DNA of 64,000 bases from Paraburkholderia xenovorans LB400 (GCF_000013645.1 NC_007951.1:3782001-3846000); one strand, 5' to 3'; positions 43,219 through 51,554 are shown, counted from the first letter of the stretch. Numbers and translations are program-made. Notes: generated by a model from the letters alone, not told the origin.

Positions 43219-44289
43219 TCAATGCGCGTGCGACGCATGATCCATCGCGCAGCGGTGGTCTGTGGTGCCGAGGTCGACTTGCAGCGTCGCATGCTGCATC
43301 GAAAAACGTTCGCGCAGCGTGACGACGATACCGTCGAGCGACTCGTCGCCGGGATGGCCCGCCGGCATCACCAGATGCGCGCTGAGCGCATTGCCGGTGG
43401 TCGACAAGGCCCACACGTGCAGATCGTGCACGTCGACCACGCCGGGCTGCCCCGCCAGATAGTCGCGGATGCCTTGCAGATCGACGCCGGGCGGCACGGC
43501 GTCGAGCGCGAGGCGCACCGAGTCGCGCAGCAGGCCCCAGGTGCCGGCCACCACGACCGCCACCACGAGCAGGCTCATCACCGGGTCGAGCCACGTCCAG
43601 CTGGTATAGAGGATCACGAGACCACTCACCGCGACCGCTGCGGAGATGCCGGCATCGGCCGCCATGTGCAGGAACGCGCCGCGGATGTTCAGGTCCTCCT
43701 GCTGCCCGCGCATGAAAAGCCACGCGGAAATGCCGTTGACGACCACGCCGCCCATTGCCACGACGAACACCGCGAGCCCCGCCACAGGCGCCGGGTTGAT
43801 CAGCCGCCCGATTGCTTCAGCGACGATCACGCCGCACGCGAACAGCAACAGCCCGGCATTGACGAGCGAGGCCAGGATCGACGAGCTGCCATAACCGAAC
43901 GTATAGCGCGCCGACGGACGGCGCGTGGCAAGCCAGGCCGCGCCCCAGGCGAGCAGCAGGCCGAGGACGTCGGAGAGATTGTGGCCGGCGTCGGCGAGCA
44001 GCGCGGTGGAATGGGCGATCACGCCGTAGACCGCCTGGGCCACCACGATGGCGATGTTCAACACGACGGCGAGAGCGAACGAGCGGCCGTGGCCTGCGAC
44101 AGGGGCGTGAGCGTGGTGATGGCCGGCGTGGTTGTGACTGCCGTGGTTGTGACTGCCGTGGTTGTGGTCAATGTGGCCATGACTGCTGTGATCCTGACCG
44201 CAGCCGCCCGACGCCCGATCGCGCTCGTGCCCGGCGGGCGCGTGCTCGTGATCTGCTGCGGTTCCGTTCGGGATATCCGGTTTATTCAT
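43219..44289 (-). CDS. Cation diffusion facilitator, zinc/cobalt/cadmium exporter type
   Basis: Inner-membrane proton-coupled exporter of divalent metals, 356 residues from ATG 44289. The N-terminal 65 residues are highly His-rich (HNHGSHNHGSHNHAGHHHAHAP), a metal-binding region. Six transmembrane segments follow; the HxxxD metal site motifs are in ADAGHNLSDVLGLLLAW (TM2) and HMAADAGISAAVAV (TM5). The C-terminal cytoplasmic domain has VHDLHVWALSTTGNALSAHLV, typical of CDF dimer domains. It begins inside the arsR stop (ATGA overlap), so the metal-sensing repressor controls it. Zinc is the most likely metal. Confidence 0.94.
   Translation of the reverse strand: MNKPDIPNGTAADHEHAPAGHERDRASGGCGQDHSSHGHIDHNHGSHNHGSHNHAGHHHAHAPVAGHGRSFALAVVLNIAIVVAQAVYGVIAHSTALLADAGHNLSDVLGLLLAWGAAWLATRRPSARYTFGYGSSSILASLVNAGLLLFACGVIVAEAIGRLINPAPVAGLAVFVVAMGGVVVNGISAWLFMRGQQEDLNIRGAFLHMAADAGISAAVAVSGLVILYTSWTWLDPVMSLLVVAVVVAGTWGLLRDSVRLALDAVPPGVDLQGIRDYLAGQPGVVDVHDLHVWALSTTGNALSAHLVMPAGHPGDESLDGIVVTLRERFSMQHATLQVDLGTTDHRCAMDHASHAH
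44127..44166 (-). repeat. 15-bp tandem repeat in the His-rich region of the CDF exporter
   Basis: CGTGGTTGTGACTGC occurs twice in tandem (44127-44141, 44142-44156), then a 10-base partial copy. On the minus strand it encodes the repeated pentapeptide GSHNH. Copy number change would add or remove five residues in frame. Confidence 0.8.
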
Positions 44290-44645
44290 GACGCGTCCTG
44301 GGAATCGTTGCCGGCCGGTTCGGCCACGTGTTCGAGCATGCCCGCCAGCATCGCGCTGATATGGCGATCGGCGGCGAGATAGAAAACCTGCTTGCCCTGC
44401 CGCTCCGCGCGAACGATCCGCGCCGCGCGCAGCAGCCGCAAATGATGGCTCACCAGCGACGACGACAACCCCAGCGCCTCCGCGATCGCCCCGACCGCGC
44501 GCCGCTCGTCGAGACACGCCAGCACGATGCGCAACCGCGTGGGGTCGCCGAGCAGGCGAAACAGGTCGGCCAGCGGCACGATGGTGTCGACCGGAAGATC
44601 GTCGTAGCCGGCAACCGAGGTGGACGAAGCGAGGGAAGAAGCCAT
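44286..44645 (-). CDS. ArsR/SmtB family metal-sensing repressor
   Basis: Winged-helix repressor of 119 residues from ATG 44645 (MASSLASSTSVAGYDDLP). The HTH is LGDPTRLRIVLACLDERRAV then GLSSSLVSHHLRLLRAARIV (about residues 57-77). A histidine-rich C-terminal helix ends YLAADRHISAMLAGMLEHVAEP, resembling the alpha-5 zinc site (D/H...H) of CzrA/SmtB, so zinc-type sensing is likely. The frame extends upstream to 44690, but that part is the operator. Its stop overlaps the CDF exporter start. Confidence 0.92.
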   Translation of the reverse strand: MASSLASSTSVAGYDDLPVDTIVPLADLFRLLGDPTRLRIVLACLDERRAVGAIAEALGLSSSLVSHHLRLLRAARIVRAERQGKQVFYLAADRHISAMLAGMLEHVAEPAGNDSQDAS

Positions 44646-44664
44646 GACGAAGAGCGACAAGAAA

Positions 44665-44682
44665 GTACATATGAACATGTAC
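44665..44682. promoter_or_regulatory. Probable ArsR operator upstream of arsR-CDF
   Basis: GTACAT (44665-44670) and ATGTAC (44677-44682) are perfect inverted arms around ATGAAC, 20 bases before the repressor ATG. The segment ATATGAACAT resembles one half of the SmtB/ArsR consensus (TGAACA...TGTTCA), though the other half is degenerate. Confidence 0.6.
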
Positions 44683-44767
44683 TCACACATTATAGATATC
44701 GGGACATCCGGTCAAATCGGAGCGCGCTGCGGCGAGTGTGGGAAAATGCGGCCTCTGCCTCACCCGA

Positions 44768-46630
44768 ATGCCATCCCCCGTCATGCAACCTGTATTTGAC
44801 CGCGCTTTCGCGGCGCATCGTGACGGCCGCCTCGAAGACGCCGAACGCGGCTACCGCGCGACGCTCGACGGCAACCCCGCGCATGTCGATGCGTTGCACC
44901 TGCTGGGCGTCCTGCGCCACCAGCAGGGCCAGCACGCCGAAGCCGCCGAGCTCGTGCGGCGCGCGGTGAACCTGCGCCCGGAAGACGCCGCGCTGCAACT
45001 GAACCTGGGCAACGCGCTGAAGGCGCTGGGCCAGATCGACGACGCCATCGAGCAGTTCCGCAATGCGCTGACGCTGGCGCCGTCGTTCCCGATGGCGCAC
45101 TACAACCTCGGCAACGCCTACGCGGCGGCGGGCCGTCACGAAGACGCCGCCGACGCGTTCGAGAAATCGTTGCGCCTGCAACCGAACGACGCCTCGTCGC
45201 ACAACAACCTCGGCAACGCGCTGCACGCGCTCGGCCGCCACACGGAAGCGATCGCCGCGTTCCGGCGCACTCTCGAACTGCGTCCCGGTCACGCCGGCGC
45301 GCTCAACAACATGGGCATGTCGCTGAACGCGCTCGGCCGCGCGGCAGAAGCGATCCCGTGTTTCCAGACGGCATTGGCGGCCGAGCCGCGCTTCGTCGCC
45401 GCGCACTTCAATCTCGCCAATACGTTCGACGCCACCGGCCGCCATGCGGACGCGGTCGCATCGTTCCGGGCCGCATTGAGCTTGCAGCCGAACCTGCCGC
45501 CGGCCATCTTCGGCATGGGCAATGCGCTCGCGGCGCTGGGGCGCCACGCGGAAGCGCTGCCCTATCTCGAACGCGCGGTCGGTCTCGATCCGCAGTTCGC
45601 GCTCGCCTGGCTGAGTCTGGGCACCGCGCACCAGGCGCTGGGCGCGCATGGCCCCGCCGTGCGCGCATTCGACCAGGCGCTGCGCCTGCGCCCCGACCTC
45701 GCCTCCGCGCATATGAACCGCGCGCTGGCCTGGCTCGCACTGCGCGATTTCGCGCGCGGGCTGCCGGAGTACGAGTGGCGTCTGCAAACCGTGGCGCAGC
45801 CTGTGATTCAGACGCTGCCACGCTGGCACGGCGAGCCGATCGCACAACGTACGTTGCTGGTCCATGCCGAGCAAGGGTTCGGCGACACGCTGCAATTCGT
45901 GCGCTTCGTGCCGCTCGTCACGCAGCGCGCGGCGCGCGTCATACTCGAAGTGCAGCCGCAACTGCTGCCGTTGCTGGCGCCTGCCGCGCAAGCCTGGCGC
46001 GTGACGCTGATCGCCCAGGGCACGCCGCGCCCCGCCGCCGATCTGCAATGCCCGTTACTGAGCCTGCCGCTTGCACTCGGCACCACTTACGACACCATTC
46101 CCGCGCGCACGCCCTACCTCGACGTGCCGCCCGCTTATGGCCGCAAGTGGCGCGGCTCGCTCGGCGGCCAGGCAAAACGCAAGATCGGCATTGCGTGGTC
46201 GGGACGCATCCAGCAAAACGAAACGCGTTCGATGCCGCTTGCCATGCTCGACCCGCTGTTCGCGCTCGAAGGCATCGACTGGATCGTGCTGCAACCGGAG
46301 TTGAGCGCCGACGAACGCGCGGCGCTCGACACGCATCCGCGCGCGGCGTCGATTCATCGTTTCGACGGCCGGATCGGCGACTTCGCGGACACCGCGGCGA
46401 TCATCGAACGGCTCGACGCGGTGGTGTCGATCGATACAGCCATCGCGCACCTTGCCGGCGCGCTTCGCAAGCCGCTCTGGCTGATGCTGCCGTTCGCCGC
46501 GGATTGGCGCTGGTTTGCCGGCGAAACGCGCAGCTCCTGGTATCCGGGCGCGACGCTGGTGCGCCAGTCGCAACCGGGCGCGTGGAGTGAAGTCATGGAA
46601 GCCGTGGCGAACGAATTGCGCAAGCAGTGA
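44768..46630 (+). CDS. TPR protein with glycosyltransferase-like C-terminal domain
   Basis: A 620-residue protein. Residues about 5-345 are ten or so TPR units of 34 residues (ALHLLGVLRHQQGQHAEAAEL, LNLGNALKALGQIDDAIEQF, HYNLGNAYAAAGRHEDAADAF). The C-terminal 270 residues match the GT-B fold domain often fused to TPR in bacteria (GT9/GT41-like): LLVHAEQGFGDTLQFVRFVPL, KIGIAWSGRIQQNETRSMPL, DTAAIIERLDAVVSIDTAIAHLAGAL and WYPGATLVRQ; these are separate pieces. It may glycosylate a protein or glycan; the substrate is unknown. ATG 44768 is used; ATG 44783 is possible. No signal peptide. Followed by a terminator. Confidence 0.85.
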   Translation: MPSPVMQPVFDRAFAAHRDGRLEDAERGYRATLDGNPAHVDALHLLGVLRHQQGQHAEAAELVRRAVNLRPEDAALQLNLGNALKALGQIDDAIEQFRNALTLAPSFPMAHYNLGNAYAAAGRHEDAADAFEKSLRLQPNDASSHNNLGNALHALGRHTEAIAAFRRTLELRPGHAGALNNMGMSLNALGRAAEAIPCFQTALAAEPRFVAAHFNLANTFDATGRHADAVASFRAALSLQPNLPPAIFGMGNALAALGRHAEALPYLERAVGLDPQFALAWLSLGTAHQALGAHGPAVRAFDQALRLRPDLASAHMNRALAWLALRDFARGLPEYEWRLQTVAQPVIQTLPRWHGEPIAQRTLLVHAEQGFGDTLQFVRFVPLVTQRAARVILEVQPQLLPLLAPAAQAWRVTLIAQGTPRPAADLQCPLLSLPLALGTTYDTIPARTPYLDVPPAYGRKWRGSLGGQAKRKIGIAWSGRIQQNETRSMPLAMLDPLFALEGIDWIVLQPELSADERAALDTHPRAASIHRFDGRIGDFADTAAIIERLDAVVSIDTAIAHLAGALRKPLWLMLPFAADWRWFAGETRSSWYPGATLVRQSQPGAWSEVMEAVANELRKQ

Positions 46631-46676
46631 GCGGATTCAACGCAGCGAATGGCTGCATGGACCCCGCGCCAAAAAC

Positions 46677-46712
46677 AAAGCCTCCGCGTTCGTGAGAACG
46701 CGCGGGCTTTTT
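46677..46712 (+). terminator. Intrinsic terminator after the TPR/glycosyltransferase gene
   Basis: AAAGCCTCCGCGTTC and GAACGCGCGGGCTTTTT form an imperfect stem with a GTGA loop. Plus-strand U run; the A-rich left side may also serve the convergent transporter gene. Confidence 0.8.
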
Positions 46713-46743
46713 ACTTGACCGGCAGGCCGGTGACCGGCTGAAG

Positions 46744-48045
46744 TCAGGCCGTCCGGTACTGGTCGCGCGATTCAGGCGTGCGGTACAGCACCAGCGTCGC
46801 AATCAACCCGCAAATCGCCGCCACGCCCAGGAACAGACCCGGCGCCGCCTTGTTGCCGGTGGTATGAATCAGCAACGTGGAGATAGCCGGCGTGAAGCCG
46901 CCGATCGTCGTAGCCAGGCTGTAGGCGAGCGAGAAGCCGGCGGTCCGCACTTCGACCGGCATGACCTCGGTCAGCGCGACGACCATCGCGCCGTTATAGC
47001 TGCCGTACAGGAACGACAGCCACAATTCGACTGCCAGCAGACGCGCAAACGACGGATCCGCCACCAGCCATTGCAGCGCCGGATACGCGGTAATGATGGT
47101 CAGAATCGTAAAGGCCAGCAGCACCGGACGGCGGCCGACACGGTCCGACAACGCACCCGCGAGCGGCAGCCAGATCAGATTCGACAGACCGATACAGACC
47201 GTGACGACGAGCGTATCGATCGACGACAGTTTCAGCACTTCCTTGCCGAAGGTCGGCGTGTAGGCCGTGATCATATAGAACGACACCGTGGTCATGATCA
47301 CCATGCCCATGCCGCCCAGCACGATGCCCCAGTTCGCGGCCATCGTCTTCATGATCTCGCCCATCTTCGGATGGTGCTTGCGCGCCTTGAATTCCTCGGT
47401 TTCCTGCAGCGAACGGCGGATCAGGAACAGGAACGGCACGATCAGGCAGCCGATCAGGAACGGCACGCGCCAGCCCCAGGCGCCCATCTGGTCGGCGGGC
47501 AGCAGCTTGTTCAGGAACACGCCGATCAGCGCGGCGAACACCACGGCAACCTGCTGGCTGCCCGACTGCCACGCGCAATAGAAGCCCTTGTTTCCCTTGG
47601 TGGCGATCTCCGACAGATACACCGAGACGCCGCCCAGTTCGACCCCGGCCGAGAAGCCCTGCAACAGCCGGCCGAACAGCACGAGCGCCGGCGCGAGTAC
47701 GCCGATCGTCGCGTAACCCGGAATTGCCGCCACCGTAAGCGTGCCGAGCGCCATCAGGCCGAGCGTGAGGATCAGGCCTTTGCGCCGGCCGTGATGGTCG
47801 ATGTAGGCGCCGAGCACGATCGCACCGAGCGGCCGCATCAGGAAGCCCGCGCCGAACACCGACAGCGACAGCATCAGCGAGGCAAACTCGTTGCCGCTCG
47901 GGAAATAGGTTTTGGCGATCGCCGAAGCGTAATAGCCATAGACCATGAAGTCGTACATCTCAAGAAAGTTGCCGCTGACCACGCGGAATACTGTCTTGAC
48001 CTTGGATTCTTCCGATGAGGAAGTAGCGTGTGACGCAGTAGACAT
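46744..48045 (-). CDS. MFS transporter, citrate/tricarballylate-proton symporter type (MHS family)
   Basis: A 433-residue, 12-span symporter from ATG 48045 (MSTASHATSSSEESKVKTVF). The segments RVVSGNFLEMYDFMVYGYYA, YIDHHGRRKGLILTLGLMA (the MFS loop 2-3 motif) and GRLLQGFSAGVELGGVSVYLSEIAT follow CitA/TcuC closely. The C-terminal half has SDRVGRRPVLLAF and EVMPVEVRTAGFSLAYSLATTIGG. Citrate, tricarballylate or a related carboxylate is the expected substrate, with proton symport. It is monocistronic, divergent from a GNAT gene and convergent with the TPR gene. Confidence 0.92.
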   Translation of the reverse strand: MSTASHATSSSEESKVKTVFRVVSGNFLEMYDFMVYGYYASAIAKTYFPSGNEFASLMLSLSVFGAGFLMRPLGAIVLGAYIDHHGRRKGLILTLGLMALGTLTVAAIPGYATIGVLAPALVLFGRLLQGFSAGVELGGVSVYLSEIATKGNKGFYCAWQSGSQQVAVVFAALIGVFLNKLLPADQMGAWGWRVPFLIGCLIVPFLFLIRRSLQETEEFKARKHHPKMGEIMKTMAANWGIVLGGMGMVIMTTVSFYMITAYTPTFGKEVLKLSSIDTLVVTVCIGLSNLIWLPLAGALSDRVGRRPVLLAFTILTIITAYPALQWLVADPSFARLLAVELWLSFLYGSYNGAMVVALTEVMPVEVRTAGFSLAYSLATTIGGFTPAISTLLIHTTGNKAAPGLFLGVAAICGLIATLVLYRTPESRDQYRTA

Positions 48046-48345
48046 GACATTCTCTGATGGACCTGCTGCCACGAAAGAAACAGTGACGCGCAGGCAGTTG
48101 AAACGATCCACTGGGTTCGGCGGGCGGATGCCTCGGACGGATAGAAGAACGCGCCGGGGGCGCTGCATTTTCATGCTGAACGCACTCGCACGGTATCAGG
48201 GTAAACGTTGTGAATCATGCGGTGCTCGCTCCACGTAATGTTACCGTTGATGGCGCTGTCGCGTAATGCATACAGTTTCATTACAAAGGGTGTCACCTGT
48301 CGTCGGGTAACATTTTGCAGTCAGGCATTTCGTTGATCACTACCG
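48046..48345. other. Divergent intergenic region between the transporter and GNAT genes (300 bases)
   Basis: No gene seen. It contains a TGTTACC / GGTAACA inverted pair about 60 bases apart (near 48239 and 48305) and an A/T-richer stretch that may hold promoters. No confident -10/-35 pair was found. Confidence 0.4.
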
Positions 48346-48870
48346 ATGCGAACCACCCCCGCTCTTTCGCTGCGCCCCGCCACGCTCGCGGATGCCGCGC
48401 TCATTGCTTCGATCCACAGCAGCAGTTGGCAGGCCACCTATCGCGGTCTGCTGCCCGACGCCTTTCTCGACGGCGAAGTCGCGCGCGAACGCGCCGCTTA
48501 CTGGGAAGCGCGCCTGAGCGCGCCCGGCGGCGAACGCCGTATCGTGCTGATTGCCGAGCTCGCGGGCGAGCCGGCCGGCTTTGTCTGCGCTGAACGTCAG
48601 CCGGAGTCCGCATGGGGTGTGCTGCTCGATAACCTGCACGCGCGGCCTGCGTATCAGGGTCTCGGCGTCGGCAAGCTGCTGATGCAGGCCGCCGAGGACT
48701 GGGCGCGCGCGCAAGGCGAGTTGCAGCTCTATCTCTATGTGCTCGAAGGCAATACGCCGGCAATCGGCTTTTACGAACGGCAAGGCTGGCAATTTGTCGG
48801 CGCCGAACCCGACCATATGGGTGGCGTGGATATTACGGCGTTGCGCTACGTGTACAGACTCGACCGATAG
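48346..48870 (+). CDS. GNAT family N-acetyltransferase
   Basis: A 174-residue acetyl-CoA-dependent transferase. It begins MRTTPALSLRPATLADAALIASIHSSSWQATYRGLLPDAFLDG, here cited by its parts LRPATLADAALIASIH and WQATYRGLLP, typical of the RimI-like branch with a YRG motif. The CoA-binding loop is RPAYQGLGVGKLLMQAAEDWA near residues 104-124 (R/Q-x-x-G-x-G/A). The C-terminus has LYVLEGNTPAIGFYERQGWQFVG. The acceptor (amino acid, antibiotic, peptide or small amine) cannot be predicted. Possibly monocistronic. Confidence 0.9.
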   Translation: MRTTPALSLRPATLADAALIASIHSSSWQATYRGLLPDAFLDGEVARERAAYWEARLSAPGGERRIVLIAELAGEPAGFVCAERQPESAWGVLLDNLHARPAYQGLGVGKLLMQAAEDWARAQGELQLYLYVLEGNTPAIGFYERQGWQFVGAEPDHMGGVDITALRYVYRLDR

Positions 48871-49010
48871 AACGGGGGCGGCTCGCCTGTCCGTCGTCGA
48901 GGTTTCGCACCATCCCGCACGATTCAGCACCATATTTCGGAACCGTCCGATCGTCAGGCTGGCGGCTTCCAGACATCATCTTCCGCACTCCGATGGCTTC
49001 ATGGCGACGC

Positions 49011-49038
49011 GCCCATGTGTCCTTGTGCCCATGTGTCC
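49011..49038. repeat. Direct repeat of a 12-base unit
   Basis: GCCCATGTGTCC at 49011-49022 and again at 49027-49038, separated by TTGT. Upstream of the uncharacterised membrane protein gene. Could be chance or a pair of binding sites. Confidence 0.6.
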
Positions 49039-49141
49039 ATTCGCTCGCCGCGAACATGACGCCGGTGCGCGGCGTCGACGCAGCACGTGTATGGAAGGCG
49101 TTCACGCGCATCGCTCCGAGGCCTGAGTCCCCGCAGACCAC

Positions 49142-49163
49142 GGGAACGCCGAGCGGCGTTCCC
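49142..49163. repeat. Perfect 10-bp palindrome upstream of the uncharacterised membrane protein gene
   Basis: GGGAACGCCG and CGGCGTTCCC are separated only by AG, ending 24 bases before ATG 49188. With no T run, it fits an operator or a 5' leader hairpin better than a terminator. Confidence 0.6.
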
Positions 49164-49187
49164 CTTACGAGGCGCTGGAAAAGACCG

Positions 49188-50360
49188 ATGTCTACCATTC
49201 CTTTCACCCCGATCGAAGGCTCTCTGGCGCTACCGCGCCTCCGCCCGCTCGGTCACGTGCCGGCGCCCTTCGGCCGGGACTGGGCGCTCCTTCCGCCGGG
49301 CTACAGTTTGCGGGCGGAACTCAAGGCGCTCTATGCAGCCATGCTGCGCACGTTCTGCCTGAGCGATCAGGCCATTCGCTCTCTTTGCCGGTGGTCGCCG
49401 CTGGGTGAACAACGCGCGGGCGCGGTTGCGGGCGCAGTTGCGGTTGCGGCTCAGTCCGGGTCAGCCGCAACGGCGCAGGCAGCGGTTTTCGCCGCGTCGC
49501 CCGAGGCCGCGAGGCAAACGGCTGTTGAAACGCCTGTTGCCCCTGCTGTCCCGCCCGCCGTCGGGCCCGGGCCCGCGTATGTCACGGCGGCGCGTGGTTA
49601 TGGCAACCATTGGGGCGCGTTAGCCGGCGGCGCGTGCGTACTCGGCGGCGCCGCAGTACTGGCGTGGATTGGATTCGACCATCTGGCGCATCGCCAGGTG
49701 GCCACTCCTGTCGCTGGTAGCGTATCGGCTCATCGGAGCTCGCAGGTGTCGGATCTTCGATCGCCTGTTACGGCGAGCGACCTCGCGGTTGGCAGCGGTG
49801 TGGTAAACGCGCCCGTCACAGTTGCGGCCTCTGCGCCCGAGCTCCCGCGCATGGCGCCAACCTTCACGCCTGCATCTAACCCGACGTCGGCAACGGTGTC
49901 TACAACCGCTTCGGCTCGCGCTCCCGCTCAGGCATTGCCCGCTGCTCCCACGCACATCTCCACTGACAAGACGGGCGCGCGCCGCTATCACCGCGCTCGG
50001 GAGACAAGCGGTACGCAACGGCAACAAAACCGCCCGCCCATCACGCGGTACGCCACCGCAAACCAGTCGTCGCACTCAGCGGTCAATGCCGGCGACTTGC
50101 CGCAGATCGCAATCCGGAGCGTTGCGGCAGGTTCGACAACAAGGCCTTCCGCTGCGGGATCCTATTCGCCTCTCGCGCCGACTCGACTCGGCGTCGACGA
50201 ATACGCGGGTGTGACACTGTCCGCATCCACGCATCTGCGCGATATGCCGCCATCGCACGCCGGTTCGTCGAACAATGCGTCCGGCGGCACGGCAACGGAA
50301 TGGATGAGCCGTCTTTCACAGCGGCGCGTGACCGAGATCCCCGATCAATTCGCGAAGTAG
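49188..50360 (+). CDS. Uncharacterised single-span membrane protein, Ala/Ser/Thr-rich
   Basis: I do not recognise this 390-residue protein. The start ATG 49188 (MSTIPFTPIEGSLALPRLRP) has a GGAAAAG upstream; an open frame back to 48993 is less likely coding. Residues 30-70 look folded and helical (GRDWALLPPGYSLRAELKALYAAMLRTFCLS), cited in parts. An Ala/Val/Pro-rich linker precedes one transmembrane helix at about 143-162 (ALAGGACVLGGAAVLAWIGF). The last 220 residues are Ser/Thr/Ala/Pro-rich, low complexity and probably extracytoplasmic. The layout is like an inner-membrane tether. It ends at a terminator shared with the DUF2968 gene. Confidence 0.65.
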   Translation: MSTIPFTPIEGSLALPRLRPLGHVPAPFGRDWALLPPGYSLRAELKALYAAMLRTFCLSDQAIRSLCRWSPLGEQRAGAVAGAVAVAAQSGSAATAQAAVFAASPEAARQTAVETPVAPAVPPAVGPGPAYVTAARGYGNHWGALAGGACVLGGAAVLAWIGFDHLAHRQVATPVAGSVSAHRSSQVSDLRSPVTASDLAVGSGVVNAPVTVAASAPELPRMAPTFTPASNPTSATVSTTASARAPAQALPAAPTHISTDKTGARRYHRARETSGTQRQQNRPPITRYATANQSSHSAVNAGDLPQIAIRSVAAGSTTRPSAAGSYSPLAPTRLGVDEYAGVTLSASTHLRDMPPSHAGSSNNASGGTATEWMSRLSQRRVTEIPDQFAK

Positions 50361-50389
50361 CCGCGCTGCAATCCCAGCGGCGTGGCATA

Positions 50390-50432
50390 AAAAAAGCCCG
50401 GTCATTCACTCACGAATGGCCGGGCTTTTTTA
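50390..50432. terminator. Bidirectional intrinsic terminator
   Basis: AAAAAGCCCGGTCATTC and GAATGGCCGGGCTTTTT pair around ACTCAC, with A and T runs on both sides, between two convergent genes. Confidence 0.88.
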
Positions 50433-50443
50433 CACTCCCGCTA

Positions 50444-51157
50444 TTACTTCTGGGTCGGCAATCCCATTTCCGTTTGCCGCTGCAGTTGCATCACTTCGCC
50501 CTGCACCTGGCGCAACTGTGCCTGCGCCCTTTCCTTCTCCGCATGCAGCGCGGCCGCTTCGCCTTGCGTTTGACGCTGATAGTCGTTGACCTTGGCCTGC
50601 TGCGTGCGAGCCACGTCGAGATCGGCCTGCAGGCGTTTGGCGCGATCTTCGGATAACACGATGATGTCTTCGATGTACGCCTTCTGCGCCTGCAACTGCG
50701 TGCGGCGAATCTCGACGTCCGCAAGCTGCGCGGTCTGCTGGGCAAAGCCCGCATAGATTGCTTCCGCGCGCGCCACGTCTTCGGACTTGATCACCCGCCA
50801 GAAATGTTTGTCCTGAAACAGCGCGACGTAATACGTCATTTCCTGCGGATAGAAAAACAGACTGGCGCCGTAGCTGCCGTTATAGGTGGTGCGCAGTTCG
50901 CTCAGTTTCGCGCCGTGAATCATCTGCATCAATTCGGCGACGTTGCCTTGCGCGTCGGCAGGCGTGGACGGCGTGGCTGACGCGTTGCGCAGCGCGTCAG
51001 CCACGGGCTGCGGCGTCAGGGTACTGATAGCCGGCCTTGTGCCGACCATGGGCGCGGCCTCGTCGCCTTGCGCCGCCAGCACGAGACCGCCCTGCTGCAG
51101 CAGCGCACACGAAGTCGCGAGCAGCATGGCGCGCCGTACAATTAAGGGGTACTTCAT
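50444..51157 (-). CDS. DUF2968 domain secreted protein
   Basis: A 237-residue protein from ATG 51157 (MKYPLIVRRAMLLATSCALL), with GGAG nine bases upstream. The signal peptide likely ends near residue 29 (VLAAQG). The mature part has VAELMQMIHGAKLSELRTTYNGSYGASLFF and YYVALFQDKHFWRVIKSEDVARAEAIYAGFAQQTAQLADVEIRR, which I cite in parts as typical of DUF2968, a family found mostly in Burkholderiales. From about residue 140 onward it is a long coiled coil (Ala/Gln/Glu-rich) to the end (TEMGLPTQK). Envelope location is expected; function is unknown. Confidence 0.85.
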   Translation of the reverse strand: MKYPLIVRRAMLLATSCALLQQGGLVLAAQGDEAAPMVGTRPAISTLTPQPVADALRNASATPSTPADAQGNVAELMQMIHGAKLSELRTTYNGSYGASLFFYPQEMTYYVALFQDKHFWRVIKSEDVARAEAIYAGFAQQTAQLADVEIRRTQLQAQKAYIEDIIVLSEDRAKRLQADLDVARTQQAKVNDYQRQTQGEAAALHAEKERAQAQLRQVQGEVMQLQRQTEMGLPTQK

Positions 51158-51373
51158 ACGTGCTTGCTCCATGCGAATCCAAAACAGCCGCAGATTATCG
51201 CGCGGATTGGCCTTTAAGCGAAGCATTCAAATGTCGCGTAGACCGACTTTAAATCGAGATAAATGGCGGGCGACTGATCTGGTCGAATCACCCGGCAATC
51301 ACACTGGAAACGGGTTCATATAAGACGAAAATGCAACCTTCCGCCTCACTCAGATAATTCTCAAATCACGTTC

Positions 51374-51387
51374 GATTCGCGCGAATC
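51374..51387. repeat. Perfect 14-bp palindrome GATTCGC/GCGAATC
   Basis: The sequence GATTCGCGCGAATC is its own reverse complement. It lies in the gene-free region about 215 bases upstream of the DUF2968 start, possibly an operator. Confidence 0.6.
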
Positions 51388-51554
51388 CAACAACAAGCAG
51401 GTCAAGATATGGAGATAGAGTGCCGGCTGGCAGAGACATGCACTGCGGCCACCCAATAACTCGCATTCCTGAATATCCATCTCGATAACGAAACCTCTAC
51501 GATTTCAGAAGCCAGGAACTGCCGCCGACCGCGCCACCCCGACCGGCGCGTAAC

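Larger units (their letters stand above)
48871..49187. other. Intergenic region between the GNAT gene and the uncharacterised membrane protein (317 bases)
   Basis: No gene is supported. It holds a 16-base-spaced direct repeat of GCCCATGTGTCC (49011-49022, 49027-49038) and a perfect palindrome (49142-49163). An in-frame open stretch from 48993 joins the next gene but has no conserved sequence I recognise. Confidence 0.45.

Noticed and set aside
48993..49187. N-terminal extension of the uncharacterised membrane protein
   Set aside because: The frame is open, but it contains the palindrome and direct repeat, and ATG 49188 has the better ribosome-binding site; the extension has no recognisable sequence.
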